A stretch of 64,000 nucleotides of DNA from Hemicordylus capensis (Eukaryota > Chordata > Lepidosauria > Squamata > Cordylidae): assembly GCF_027244095.1 (NCBI RefSeq), contig NC_069665.1, forward strand, positions 560,501-624,500, in the 5' to 3' direction. Under the pieces are notes generated by a model. The model was not told the origin of the DNA and ran no database searches. It worked only from the letters and a program-made list of their open reading frames with translations. A program made the position numbers and the translations under genes. Of the stretch, positions 1-11,059 are shown one piece after another. Every line of letters starts with the position of its first letter. The first letter of the stretch is position 1.

Positions 1-100
1 CTGTAGCTTCAGTCCGGGTCGGCAATCCTACAATGTTGGGTCTTGGAGCCCCACTCCCCGAAGGGTCTCTTCGCTGCAGGGACCCACCTGCTGTGTGGCT

Positions 101-157
101 GCTGCCATGCCCCCCTCCCCAGCCCTCCCTGCTGCCATGCCCCCCTCCCCAGCCTCT
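101..157. repeat. 30-bp tandem duplication
   Basis: A 30-base unit beginning gctgccatgc at 101 is repeated directly at 131. The surrounding 1-300 shows nothing else recognisable. Confidence 0.7.
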
Positions 158-339
158 TTGGGCTGACGTCAGGGCGCTGCAGCCAAAGCGACCTTCCCTC
201 CTCCTCCTCCTGAGGGTTTATTGGTGTAGCAGCCCAACAAGGGCCCTCCTAGCGCCAAGCACCACCTAACCAACTTGGGTGCTGGAGGAGACCCTGGACA
301 GCCAGGAAAACAAACCCATGGATCCTAGAACAAGTCAGT

Positions 340-560
340 CCAGAATTTTCACTTGAAAATGACAAATGACCCAGCTCAAACTATCATCCTTTGGACACGT
401 GCTGCAAAAACTCGGCTCCCTTGAGAAGTCCATAATGCTGGGGAAAGTGGGAGGAAAGAGGAGAAGAGGACGACCAGCAGCAAGGTGGACACCGACTTGA
501 AGGCACAATCACTCAACCACCAAGACGCTAGAGAGAGTTCAAGACTCACTTTCACATAAA
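340..560 (+). mobile_element. LINE ORF2 C-terminal remnant, RTE/BovB-like
   Basis: A plus-strand frame reads FGHVLQKLGSLEKSIMLGKV then GGKRRRGRPAARW, the conserved C-terminal stretch of RTE/BovB-type ORF2 proteins. It is a short dead fragment. Confidence 0.5.
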
Positions 561-1345
561 GCTGAATTGGGAAGAAAATCCCACAAGGACTCGGCTCCGA
601 ACCTCCCGGGCACTAAAAACCAGTAACTGCAGAGTCTCCAGAAATGTGATGCGGCCGTCACAGTAGCCCCCCCCCGCCTCCCCCCCCCCTTATCTCCCAT
701 GGGGCATGACCAGCAGTTGCAGGGAGGCCACAAAGGACCCACCACTTTACCAAATAAAAACACTTGTTCCCCAGCCTGACAGCAATGTCCGGGCAGTATT
801 CTTCGAGTGGCCGCTTGCCAGGTTCTGTGAAAAGAGCCCAGGCAATTCATTCCTGGGAGGTCTGGGGAAATTTCATGAAAAGGGCATCCTGTACATTCCG
901 TGTCCCATCTATGCTGCCATTCAGTTTCCAGCAGCTTCACATTGTTCTCAGTGGAAATTCAGAATCAAGGGGCTCCTTGGCCATAGAGTCAGCCTCCTTG
1001 TTTCCCATGATCCCCACATGAGCAGGAATCCATCAAATTGTTATCAGAACATCCCTGGATCGCAACTTGTTGCTGAGATTTGGAATTTAACCCACCAGAG
1101 AAGGTGCCCCCACTCCACCCACTGTCCAGCGCAGACTGAGAATCGGATCAAATTGGAGCTTTCCGCAGGGACAATCCCGTAGCCCATTCCAGGCTCAACA
1201 GAATAGCAATGAGTTTGGCCTGCATAATCTTCGGCACGTTGGTAGCTCCTCAGTTCCCAACTCAGGCACAAGGAATGCCTGTTTCCTGTACAGGCCATAT
1301 CTACTCTGCACAGGTCTCGTTCCTCTGGCAGGAGTTCCAGCATAG
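560..1345 (-). mobile_element. Non-LTR retrotransposon remnant with RNase H motif
   Basis: The minus strand contains WIPAHVGIMGNKEADSMAKE (about 970-1035), the C-terminal RNase H signature W-PAH-G--GN--AD--AK. This occurs in RNase H-bearing LINEs of the I group. The frame is interrupted several times. Further along, SHFWRLCSYWFL may be the end of the same protein. Confidence 0.45.
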
Positions 1346-1349
1346 TCAT

Positions 1350-1412
1350 CTAGCCGCCTTGGGGTTTTCTTAATGAAAGGCGGGGTATAAATTTAACATT
1401 AAAAAATAAATA
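1350..1412 (+). mobile_element. 3' tail of a squamate SINE/LINE
   Basis: The sequence gaaaggcggggtataaat followed by an A/T-rich tail is the common 3' end of tRNA-headed squamate SINEs. The 5' part is missing. Confidence 0.45.
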
Positions 1413-1414
1413 AT

Positions 1415-1600
1415 CTTCATCATCAGTGAACTGCTGCTGGGGAGCAAGGGCAGGAGAGGGGGCAGCCTCCACCCCTTGCCTGTGGGGTACCCAGGGGCTT
1501 CTGGGGGGCCACTGTGTGAAGCAGGTTGCTGGAGTCAGGGGCCTCCTTGGGGGGCCAGATCCAGCAGGGCTGTTCTGATGTCCTGGCCTTAAGGTCCTTC
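1415..1600 (+). mobile_element. CR1-like LINE 3' end fragment
   Basis: This stretch shares its arrangement with 34010-34145, 38640-38860 and 52740-52975: a gctgctggggagca block, gccactgtgtgaagcagg, then ccagcagggctgttctgatg. Confidence 0.6.
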
Positions 1601-1885
1601 TGTGGGCCTCCTCATGTAAGGACTGGAGGGAGGATGCCGCCTCCAAACAGGAAAAGGGCCTAAAAGGCCAATTCGCCTCCCTTTGCTCATTTCCGCCCTC
1701 AAAGGGTACCGACTCATCCCTCCCACCGCCTTGGCGACTTCAACCAACTGCCTGCCATTGGGAGCCGGAAGTCTCGTTAGAGAACCATTAACCACGCAGC
1801 CGCTTGAGGCCGGGGTGGGTGGGACCAAAGGCGGTGCGCGTGGAGTGGGAGGAGCTGGGCTAATCTTTGGGGAAAGGCGGTTCTC

Positions 1886-2000
1886 ATTGGTTGTCCGTGA
1901 GAGGCGGGAGAAGGAGGGAGCCTATGATCGCTGGGCTTGGGCGGGGCTCCTTGGCCATCTCCCTTTATAAGGAGGATGCTCGGCCGGCCCGCTTCGGAAT
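1886..2000 (+). promoter_or_regulatory. TATA-containing core promoter of an unidentified transcript
   Basis: In order: an inverted CCAAT box (attgg, 1886-1890), GC boxes (gggcgggg, about 1938-1945) and a TATA element (TATAA, 1966-1970) at spacings expected for a start site near 1997. It sits at the left edge of a CpG island. No conserved coding exon was found downstream. It could be a distal PLEKHG4 promoter or a separate non-coding transcript. Confidence 0.45.
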
Positions 2001-2042
2001 CGGAATCTCTGCCGTGGAGCCTGGTGCAGAGTGCGGGTTCTG

Positions 2043-2092
<50 letters not shown>

Positions 2093-3350
2093 ATTGCAGT
2101 GGCTGATCTCGGAGGGCGCCTTCCAAAGCCTGATTTCAGCGACCACGTGGGAAGGCGACCCTTTGGGGAGGATCCTGACAAACCAAGTTAGACGCAGCCG
2201 GCGCTGGGCTGGGTGCGCGAGCAGAGCTGGAGGGAAGCGCGCGCCCGCCCGCCGCCGGCCCACCTTTCCCGGGCAGAGCAGCTGCTGCAGCGACGCCCGC
2301 ACAGGACCCAGCCTGCAGCGCCGGGCGCCCCAGGGAGCCAAGAAGCCGCCGCTGCAGGAGGAGCGGAGTGGGAACTGGCAGCCTTCGAAAGCCCGAGAGC
2401 GGTAGATGATGCCTCTGAGCAGCTGCCGGGGCACCCTTCCTTCTCTTCGGTCTTGCGGGACCGTGTCTGCCTGCTGGATGCCCGGACGGATTGCTCAGTG
2501 CAAGCCCTGCAAGTGGCTTCTTCGGAGTCGAATTTGCCTCCTCGTGCCTATGCAATAGCTTGCAAGTGCTGATGGCGGTGATGATGCAAAGGCTTTGTCT
2601 GCCTCCTAGAAGCCCCTCTAGGGCCTGCTTATGGGGCTGTTCACCCCACTCGTTTTAGAAGTCGTTGCGGATATTATTTGAAAAGCCCGCTGTGGGGCGG
2701 GGGGGGGGGAATTCTCCTTGTACCGCTCGTGGCCACCAGGTGGCGCAGTGCCCTAAAAGAACAAGCAGGAGAGAGAGAGAGAACCAGCCGTCGGGTGTCC
2801 TCCTGTGGCCGAGACGCTTTCCTGCCGGGGATTCCCTCCTCGCCTGAAGAAGAGGGCACTTTCCATCCTCCTCTGCATTTATTCCGCCGAAAGGCAGCGG
2901 AGGGCGGTGCAGCTGCAGAGGCGGTGGAAGAAGGCCCGGCCGGCCGGCTTAACACGTGGACGCGCAGCCCCCCAGGAGTGGGTCTGTCTGCTGCCTGCCA
3001 AGAGGGGCGGAGGCGGCCGCGGGAGGGTGATGGAGCAGAGGCGGGACACGCGGGCGGGGGGGGGGTGGCGTCCGAAATGCCTCCTCCTCCGTCGCCGCCT
3101 TCCACTTAAAAGCCTCCGCCTGCATCGCGAAGTAGAGTGCATATCAAAAGGTGGTTCTTCTTCCCCTGCACAACACCGCCTGCCCTCCTGGACGGGAGAG
3201 TTCGCTCTTCGGGCGCCAATGCGCGCTGGCCGCCGGGGTCTCTCAGGAGGTCTCTTGACTGGGCTTTGGCCGGCCCGCCTGGCTCTGCCTGAAGGAGCCT
3301 CGGCGCTACGCACCGTCCCATAACTACTGGTCTGCAGCACAAGGGGCGGG
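1930..3350. promoter_or_regulatory. CpG island at the left end
   Basis: A dense run of CG dinucleotides covers the core promoter, the (GCC)15 tract and about 1.2 kb downstream. Several frames are open here because of base composition, but none has a recognisable product. The first ATG frame (2407, about 48 codons) has no family resemblance. Confidence 0.5.
2046..2090 (+). repeat. (GCC)15 trinucleotide repeat just downstream of a TATA promoter
   Basis: Fifteen uninterrupted GCC units lie about 50 bases after the predicted start site, in the 5' UTR position typical of fragile-site CGG/GCC repeats. Frames through it encode poly-Ala, poly-Pro or poly-Arg but lack a credible ATG start. Confidence 0.9.
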
Positions 3351-4380
3351 GTGGGGGGAGGCGGCGGCTGCTTCCTGGGTGGTCGCCATGCAGGTCGTGG
3401 AAGAAGGTGACTTCCTCGGGGCGATATTCAGGCTAGTTTCCTCCTGGGCGTGATGATGCCTTTCTCCTCTCCACAAACTCACGCGGCACCTGAGTGACAC
3501 CAGACTCCCCGCAGAAGAAAAATAATAGTGCCGCCAGTTTCTGATAGCCCTGGCATGTCGGACCCTCCAGACGGCTCAGCTGCTGTCCTGGCCCTCCTGC
3601 CTTCTCTGAGTGAAGTCTTCAGTCTGGGCCTCTGGACCATTGCTGGCCAGTTAACCACTCAATTGCCAAACTCCCGGAAGAGCAGAGAGAGCCTCTGTGG
3701 TCGCCAGGCCCGCCCAAGCTGGGGCCACCCTCACTCTCCCCATCAGGCCTCTGATCAGACAAGGGTGGAATCGGCAGCCAGCCACTAAGGGGGCCCTTCA
3801 CTGCCCACAGTGTGGAACTGCCTCTGTGCCCATGGGGGGGGGGACGGGGACGCGGCTCTTCTGATAACCAGACCTCGACAGTGCTGTGCCCACCAAGCTT
3901 ATGCAGATGGATTCTTCACAGGGGCTGTTGCATTGTTGGGAAAGAATTCCAGCATTTGCACCCAAAGAGAGATTCTTCAAGAGCTCCTCCTCTTGTGGTC
4001 GCATCAGTCCAGTACATGCCTCAGAAATCCAGGCAAACTTCCCCACATTCCCTTTGGGAGCTTAAAAACGATACCCACAAACACAAGGCCGGTTCTGCCT
4101 TTGAAATCCCGGGTTTGTGTTTAAGAGGCGGCTGCTGAGTCTCTCTCTCTCAGAGTACCTCCTCTGAGAGTATCTCTCCAGTGTACCTGGAGACACACCT
4201 GCAGGCAACCAATCCATCGCCCCCTTCGCTCTTTTCACAAGCAGCCAGGGCCTCTGCAGGGCTGTGGCCTGCCTCTGCATAGGGTGGGGCTGTTCGTGGT
4301 CTTCCTCCTGCTTTTGGGGTAACCCTGGAAGAGTCTCATTTAGCCCAGACCGGAGCCGGGCTCCCTGCCTTGCTTTGCTA
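3350..4380. other. Unassigned GC-rich sequence
   Basis: No exon with a credible start or splice pair and no recognised repeat. Only short frames without homology are present. Confidence 0.3.
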
Positions 4381-4383
4381 CCA

Positions 4384-4600
4384 CTGTGGGAACTGCAATG
4401 CATCATCATCATCATTCGATTTCTATACCGCCCTTCCAAAAATGGCTCAGGGCGGTTTACATAGAGAAATAATAAATAAATAAGATGGATCCCTGTCCCC
4501 AAAGGGGTCACAATCTAAAAAGAAACATAAGACAGACACCAACAACAGTCACTGGAGGTCCTGTGCTGGGGGTAGAGAGGGCCAGGTACTCTCCCCCGGC
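4384..4600. mobile_element. Interspersed repeat, LINE 3'-end type
   Basis: A (CAT)n run leads into tataccgcccttcc and ggctcagggcggtttac, then an A-rich stretch. This is a common squamate LINE/SINE 3' module also hinted at around 13310-13460 and 38490. Confidence 0.4.
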
Positions 4601-7600
4601 TAAATAAAGAGAATCACCACGGTAAAAGGTGCCTCTTTGCCATCTACTCCTCCTTGCTCTGCTGGGGCAAGAGGTGGGAAGAAGAGCCCACCTGCCGCAC
4701 CCCCCTCACATGGCCCCCCATGGGTGGTGCCCCCAGCGTGCCAAGGAAGAGGCCCTGCGGCTGCTGGGAGAGAGCTCTCTCGGCTTCCCACAGGCTGGGC
4801 AGCCCATCTGCCAGGGGTGGGGGGTGGGCTAGAGGGCCTCCGAGACCCCTCCCAAGCCTCGCATTCCAAGATCCTGAGAGTCCCTGCTGGGAGGCCTCTG
4901 AGCTGATCCCTCCAAGCTCTCCCCAGGGGAAGGCCACAAGTGCGCTGCCCCATGGCTGCCTGTGGGGCTGACTTCCCAGGTGGTCTGCCTATTCTGCAGC
5001 GGGTTTTGTGAATGGCTCAACCTTTTGAAAACATCTTTTGAAGAAAAGTGGGTGGCATCTTAAGGATGTTCATGGCCTGATGAGCTGGATGGCAGCAGAG
5101 GGGCTTTCAGAAGACTGCTCAGATGGTAGAAATTCCCTCCCCAGCCTGGCAGCCAGGATTCTGGGGGGAGGGGTGTGTGGAGATGGTGTCCTCCGTGGTG
5201 TCTGTCTGCCTCCTTCCCTGAGCCCCACCGGACACCCCTTGACCAAATGGCTGGGGACCCTGTTCCTCAGGATCAGCTGGGTGCAGTCAGCATTTGTAGA
5301 AGCCAGCCAGCCGCTGGGAAGGGGGAGCTCTCTTGCCTCCCCCCCCCACTTTTGGTGTGGAAAATATTACCCTTGCTGCTGCTTGGGTAGCACTCTGGTG
5401 CAAGACACTGGCCACCCTCCCCCCCCACCCGCCTTAGATAGATGGTTGCAAGGAATAATTGCTGGGGTGGCAGCTCTTCGGATGGAAAACCCACCAGACT
5501 CCACAAGTCTCTCTGGCGTTTGCTAATAACCAGCCTCGGTTGCCATGGCTAGAAATGGCCTTTTGGATTCCGTGAGTCATCTCCAGAGCTGCCAGGCCCA
5601 TTTTGAGGAAGCAGCCTGTGGAAGAATCCCATCAGCAGCGGCATTAAACTCCCCGGCCGCATTCTGGGCTTTGGTGACACCCTAACCGTTTCCAGGGTTT
5701 CAGGAAGCCACAAAGAATCCGAGTGGCGTTTCTCCCTGCCGTGGTTTCCAGCCTGTCTAAGAGAGAGGCAACTTTTCTGGCCCCTCTCTGAGTGTGTGGA
5801 TTGGGGAAGAGGCCATCGGACAGGAGGCCTTCCTGGGGGCTGTGTGAGAGGCTGCTGGGACCCACAGGAGAGTGTGGGGCTCTCCCACTCCATTCCATGA
5901 TGGCCCCCCTCCGCTTCCACTCTTCTGGCTCTTGACAGCTGTGCTCTCTTCCTCCAGTCTTTGGACTGCATCTCCACCCCGCCCCCCTGCATTGCAGTCC
6001 AGCCCTCTAAAGCTGCAGTCTTTATCGGGGTGGAGGGGCCTTTTCCCTTCAGATCTACAAGCCTTGGCCCCAGCGACCGTCTGAGTGAGGCAGAACAGGC
6101 AGCCCAGGGACAGCCCCCCCCCCGCCCGCCCCCCAATATCTCACAGCCGCCTCTAACCAGCAGGAGGCCATGGTGTTTCTTCTCCTCGCGGAAGGGCTGG
6201 GTTTTTCCCTGCTTCAAAGCATTGCCCTCCTGCCGGCTGGTTAGGACTGAGGAGGAGAGGGGAACACACACAGAGCCCCCCCCCCAGGAGTGCCTCTGGG
6301 GCAGCCCTCTCTTTGGGCCAGTGAGGGGCGGGCGGGGGGGTGCTGGGTGAAAGGATCCTGCTGGGGGGGCCAAGAAAGAGCAGAGGGAGCTGCACGGAGG
6401 TCCAGATGAGGGGGGGAGGGGGGTGCTGCTGCTGCTGCTGCTGCTTTGGGGTCCCTGCCTTGCTCAAGGGGCTGGTGGTGACCCAAGAAGTGCTCCTCTC
6501 CCCCCCCTGAGGGGTCATCACTGGGGCTGCTGCTGCTGCATCCTCATGAGGCTGCCGGGGCCTCCCCCCCCCGCCCCATCTTGTGGCCTGCGCTGAGTCT
6601 GGCAGCTCCTGCCCTCGCTCCGCCCCTCCTCCTCCTCCTCCGTGATGTCCTGCCTCAGCCCAGCACTCAGGATGGCTGCAGCCGCTGCCGCCTGAGCTGG
6701 TGGGTCGGACCAGGAAAGCACCCAGCCCTCCGGAGAGTCCCGGGAGGGGCCAGGGGGGTTCTGGGCCATCCAGGGACACCTCCTTGCTCTCCTCCTTTCT
6801 CCGCTCCAGCCTTGGAGAGCCTCTCCCATCACCACCACCACCACCAGCAGCATCTTTCCAGTGGAGTCGCTTAATGGGGCGCAATGGCTGCGTGGCTCCT
6901 GGACTCTGAAGGGCCAGGAGGAGCCAGAGAGGGGGTCTCTCCTTAGGGAGGGAGGGAGGGAGCTCCCTGGAACCAGGCGGGGGGGGGGGGGCAGCAAGGC
7001 CATCCCAGTGTGCTCCAGGAAGAGGGGCAGCCTCCGGGGAAGGAGAAGACGGCGGCCAGCAGTGAAGGGGAAGGCGCCTGTGCTCGGAGCTGGAGGTCGA
7101 AGCCACAGCGGTTGGTGAGCAGGTCCAAAGGGGGCAGGAGTTTGTTTGCTGCAGGAGCCAGACTGGTCGGCCTCCTTGCTGGGGAGCGAGCTTCTTGCGG
7201 CCTTCCTTGGCTCCTCTCTGCTGGTCCTGGGGGGTCACTTGGCCAGGTGAGGAGAGGAGTCGGCTCACCAAGGGAGGCCCCGCCAGGCCGCAAGCGGGCC
7301 CTCCGCCCTGCTCGGCCGCTGTCTCTCCTCCCTGGCCAGAGCTCCCGGAGGTGCCTGCCTTCTTCACCTGGAGGCCTCTCTCCGGCAGGCAGCGGGTCCT
7401 GTCTGGGCCAGGCACGCCTGGAGGCAGCTTGGCTCTTCTCGGCTGGCTCGCCAGCAGAAGGTCCTAGGATCCCGGCTGGGTGAGCCCTGGGGGCTGGGGG
7501 GGCTGCTGAGGGGGCAGGCGAGGAGGTCCTTGCAGGGCACGTTCACTTGCTTGGAGGCCTCTGGGCGGGAGGGGGGCATGACCTGGGAAATCTGCTTGTG

Positions 7601-8840
7601 ACCCCCAACAGTCTTGGGTGGTGGAGACGGGGGGACGGGGACCGTCTCAATTAATTGGAGAGTGAGAAGCAAGTGGCTGGCTCCTCCCATAACTGCTATT
7701 TAACTCTTGCAAAGGGGGGCGGCGGCAAAGCTCTCTCCAACTACACCCATTCAGTGGGGTGTCTGGTTTGACCTTCAGAGTGGGATCTGGACCCCGCACC
7801 CTCCCGGCTTCCTCTCTGAGTCGTGCGAGGGGCTTGGCATCCGCCTTTGGCCTCTTCACCTCTGGCCCTGCTTTTACTCCTCAAGGCCGGCTTTGCTGGG
7901 GCGCAGCTCCCAGCCAACCTGCTCATGCCTCTCTCCAATGAGGGGCTCTGGTTCTGGTGGGTGGGGGCAGCTAGCGAGCCCTACTTCTTGGGGCTTAGCA
8001 GTGCCCTGGCAGATGTGGGGGGGCTGGGGCTGGGCCACCCTCCTCTTCCTCTGGGCTCAGTGTGGTGCCTGCAGCTGGCCCTCTCTGTGTCCCCCCGCCA
8101 CGTTCCCAAACAGCTCCATGGTCAGGGCAGGCGGGGGCTGCCTCCCGTGTCCCCCCCCTGCTGTGCAGAGAGCAGCAAAGGGATCTGCCCCTGTTGCCCC
8201 AAGAGACACGTCTTGTGAAGGCCCCTCAGATTCTGCCGAGCATCCATCCAGTCTGCTGCATGGTGCGGAGGAGGAGGAGGCTGGAGCGCCAGTGGCCTTG
8301 GGCCCCCCCTCACAATCCGCAAAGCAAATGGTCCAGAACTATAGAAAGGAAGGGGGGTCCAAGAGTCAGTGGCAGCAGCGGGCGGCAGAAGGGTGCTCCC
8401 TCTTCCGTGGGCTGCCCTTCCTGTGTCCAGCACTGGATTGGGCCCGCTGGCTTTGCAGTGCGGCCGTGGCCACCCCCTTTCCTCCTGAGCTCCAAGGGTG
8501 TGGGGCAGGGGGATGTGCCCTGCACGGGTCCCACAGCAGCGGAGCTGTGGGGTGGCTGGTGGTTCACCCCGATGCCCCCCCCCGGCTCCTTCTCCTTGGC
8601 AAGGTCAGTGGCTGCGGCGGCTGCCCCCTCCCCTCGCTGGGCTCCTTCCTGCTGCATTTGCTCCAGCGGCCGAGATCCGCCTCCGACTTGGAGGGCTCAG
8701 CAGTGAGGAAAATGCATGTCTGTGCGGTATGAATGGACCCGCTGCCGTCTGGAGCCCACAATGGATGGGGGTCATGCAGGGGCTTCTGAGTGCGTTTGTG
8801 GGGATGGTGCTGGAGCAGCTGCAGCAGCAGGATGGTGAGA
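4600..8840. other. Unassigned GC-rich sequence with simple repeats
   Basis: No conserved exon was found. Simple repeats include (CTG)7 at about 6424-6445, a shorter (CTG)n near 6526-6540 and (CCA)n at about 6829-6848. Long frames on both strands, for instance a 420-codon minus frame at 6153-7415, are Pro/Gly/Ser-rich composition artefacts. Confidence 0.3.
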
Positions 8841-8841
8841 G

Positions 8842-9066
8842 CCAGCATAGCATGGTGGTGAGAGTGCTGGACTAGGACCGGGAAGACCCGAGTTCGAATC
8901 CCCACTCAACCGTGAAACTCACCGGGTGACTCTGGGCCAGTCATGTATCTCTCAGCCTAACCTACCTCACAGGGTCAGTGTGAGGCTCAAAATAAGCATG
9001 TACACCACTGCGAGCTCCTCGGAGGAAGAGTGGGATATCAATCTAAAAACGTATAAAATAAATAAA
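8842..9066 (+). mobile_element. tRNA-headed squamate SINE
   Basis: A tRNA-like head (gcatggtggtgagagtgctg), a B-box-like gttcgaatcc, the conserved body ctctgggccagtcatg and cctaacctacctcacagg, and an A-rich tail with aataaataaa. It is closely related to 15659-15888 and 32829-33025. Confidence 0.8.
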
Positions 9067-9736
9067 TGGAAGAGGACCCTGAGGGGCCCCTCTCCGGTCT
9101 TGTGGTGCAGCCATCGGGAGCCGCACAATAGCGTGGCCGCCCCCGAGCAAGAGCGGGGGTCCGACTCTACCCACTCTTCTGTGCAGCCGGCTGGGGCCGG
9201 GGGCCGGCCTCCTCCCTGGCTCCCCTCACGTCTCCACCATGGCTCTGGGCCAGGCCCCTGCCCGGCTCCAGAGGTGCTGGGGGAGGCCTCCTGTGAGTCA
9301 TCGGCACCATTCTCCACAGCCTGCGGGGAGCTTGACAGTGACCCGAGTTGCTGAAGCTTTTGCCCACCCAACGTGCAAAACCCCCAGCTCCTCCCCACAA
9401 GGGTCTTCGGAGGGAGGACGAGAGGGGAGCAGCTGACCTCAGGAAGCCGCGGGGCTGTGTGGACCACCCCGATGGTGCCTGGCCGGGTCCGGCCCCTCCT
9501 CTTCGGGAGACACAGGCAGAGGCGAGTGCCCGAAGCAGCCTGGCTCCGTCTGCTGGGAAGGTCAGCGGTGCCGGGTAGCTGTGTGGACGGCCCCCTCCAG
9601 GCAGACTGGGCCGGGCCAGCACGCTCCCTTCCCGGGCTGTGAAGGCTAGTCCCAGGCGAGCCCGAAGGATGGGCCTCCAAGCCGCCCTGGCCACCGGCTG
9701 CCAGGAAAGGGCCGCCGCCTCAGCAGCACCAGGGTG

Positions 9737-9981
9737 CCTTCCGGACAGCGAGCTTCACGCTGCAAGAAGTGGTGCAAACGGCGCCGTTTTGTGGTGTCGA
9801 TTCAAAACCGCAGTTGGAATCTGTTGCCTCCTACGGCAGGCGAATCCAGGTCTCTTTTTGCGACGCAGAGGCGACGTTATAGGGCTGTAGCGCAGCAGTC
9901 AGGCACAGCAGAGGGCAGAGTCGGAAATGTGAACGGCCCCTTGCTGGGACTGCAATGTCCAGACCCAGGCAGTGCGGAAGG
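9737..9981. mobile_element. Non-autonomous DNA-transposon-like element with short inverted ends
   Basis: The ends, CCTTCCGGACAG and the reverse complement of cagtgcggaagg, match at 10 of 12 positions. An internal tcggaaatgtgaacgg block resembles one in the insertion at 52165-52469. No clear target duplication is visible, so the limits are tentative. Confidence 0.35.
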
Positions 9982-10509
9982 AGGACACGGGAGGGGGCGG
10001 GGGAGGCCGCCCGACCTCTGGAGGAGGAGGAGGAGCTCAAGCAGAGGGGGGCCGGGCCGGGGGGGGGGGCTCGGCAGACGGCATCTGGCTGCAGACAAGC
10101 CGCTCTTCCGCCCCCAACAGCCCCGCAGTGAGACAGCCCCCACCCACCCACCCACCCCCTGTGGGGCTGAAAAGCCGCTCAGCAGGGCCCCAAGGTGATT
10201 AAGGGGATGCCCCCTTTCATGAAAACAGCCCCAAGGCAGTTGGGATGTGGCTGGGCAGATCTAGGGCTGGGGTGGGGGAGAGAGAGATGCCCCTGGAAAA
10301 GGTCTTTGGGGACGGATTGCCTGCTGTGTGGGAACATCTCCTGCACACTCTCCATTGTAATGAATGGGAGTTGGCAAAGGGGCTCTTGACCTGTGGAAGG
10401 TGGCAGCGGCTGGTGCCTTGCTTTCAAGGCAGCTGCTCGTTTCCATCGGCCAGGGATGGCAAGCTCACCGTGCCTGGCTGGGGTGGCCATGGGCACACGG
10501 CTCACATTC

Positions 10510-10740
10510 CCCCGTCCTAGGGTTGCCATGTCCCCTGGAATTTAGGGCAGCCCCCAGAATTTGGCTCCTCCACCTGGCTGCTAAATTCCACCCAGATTTC
10601 CACGGATTTCAAATGCGCTGCCCGGATTGCCCAGATTTTACCCTGGATCAGATCACATGGGTGGGCAAGAGAAGGAGGGGGACGTATACAAATCTATCAA
10701 GTAAATAAACAAACAAAATGCAAATCAGTTGCCACATAAT
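10510..10740. mobile_element. Possible degenerate interspersed repeat
   Basis: An AT-richer island in GC-rich sequence starts ctagggttgccatgtccc and ends with aaataaacaaacaaa. It looks like an old repeat, but I cannot name the family. Confidence 0.25.
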
Positions 10741-10968
10741 TTGCATAATATGCAACTCAGGCCTACCCCCTCCCATGGGCTCTGAATGGTGGCCACGGGT
10801 TCCCCTGTGCATCCTGCCTCTGGGTGGACATCACAAAGCGACAGCAGATGGGGGGGGTGGGGAGTGGGAGAGCTCCAGGCCCCCCCCCTGCTAGCCTCTC
10901 TAGGGCAGAATCCGCCTCTCTTCATCAGCCACGTGCATCAGCACACGTCCCACAGAAAGGGTGCATGG

Positions 10969-10971
<3 letters not shown>

Positions 10972-11024
<53 letters not shown>
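10972..11024. repeat. (GT)n microsatellite
   Basis: About 26 uninterrupted GT units, followed by a short (GGGCT)n run at about 11030-11056. Confidence 0.95.
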
Positions 11025-11026
<2 letters not shown>

Positions 11027-11059
11027 CAGGCTGGGCTGGGCTGGGCTGGGCTGGGGAGG

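Noticed and set aside
560-1345. RNase H motif as evidence of an endogenous retrovirus
   Set aside because: No LTRs, protease, integrase or envelope are recognisable nearby. The motif also fits RNase H-bearing LINEs, which explains it more simply.
2031-2405. Poly-alanine frame through the (GCC)15 tract
   Set aside because: It begins at GTG, not ATG, has no homology, and lies in a likely 5' UTR.
6153-7415. 420-codon minus-strand open frame
   Set aside because: Pro/Gly/Ser-rich translation with no domain, no splice context and overlapping simple repeats; typical of a GC-rich random frame.
8842-9066. tRNA gene
   Set aside because: The tRNA-like A/B boxes belong to a SINE head with the family body and A-rich tail. 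No tRNA cloverleaf is complete.
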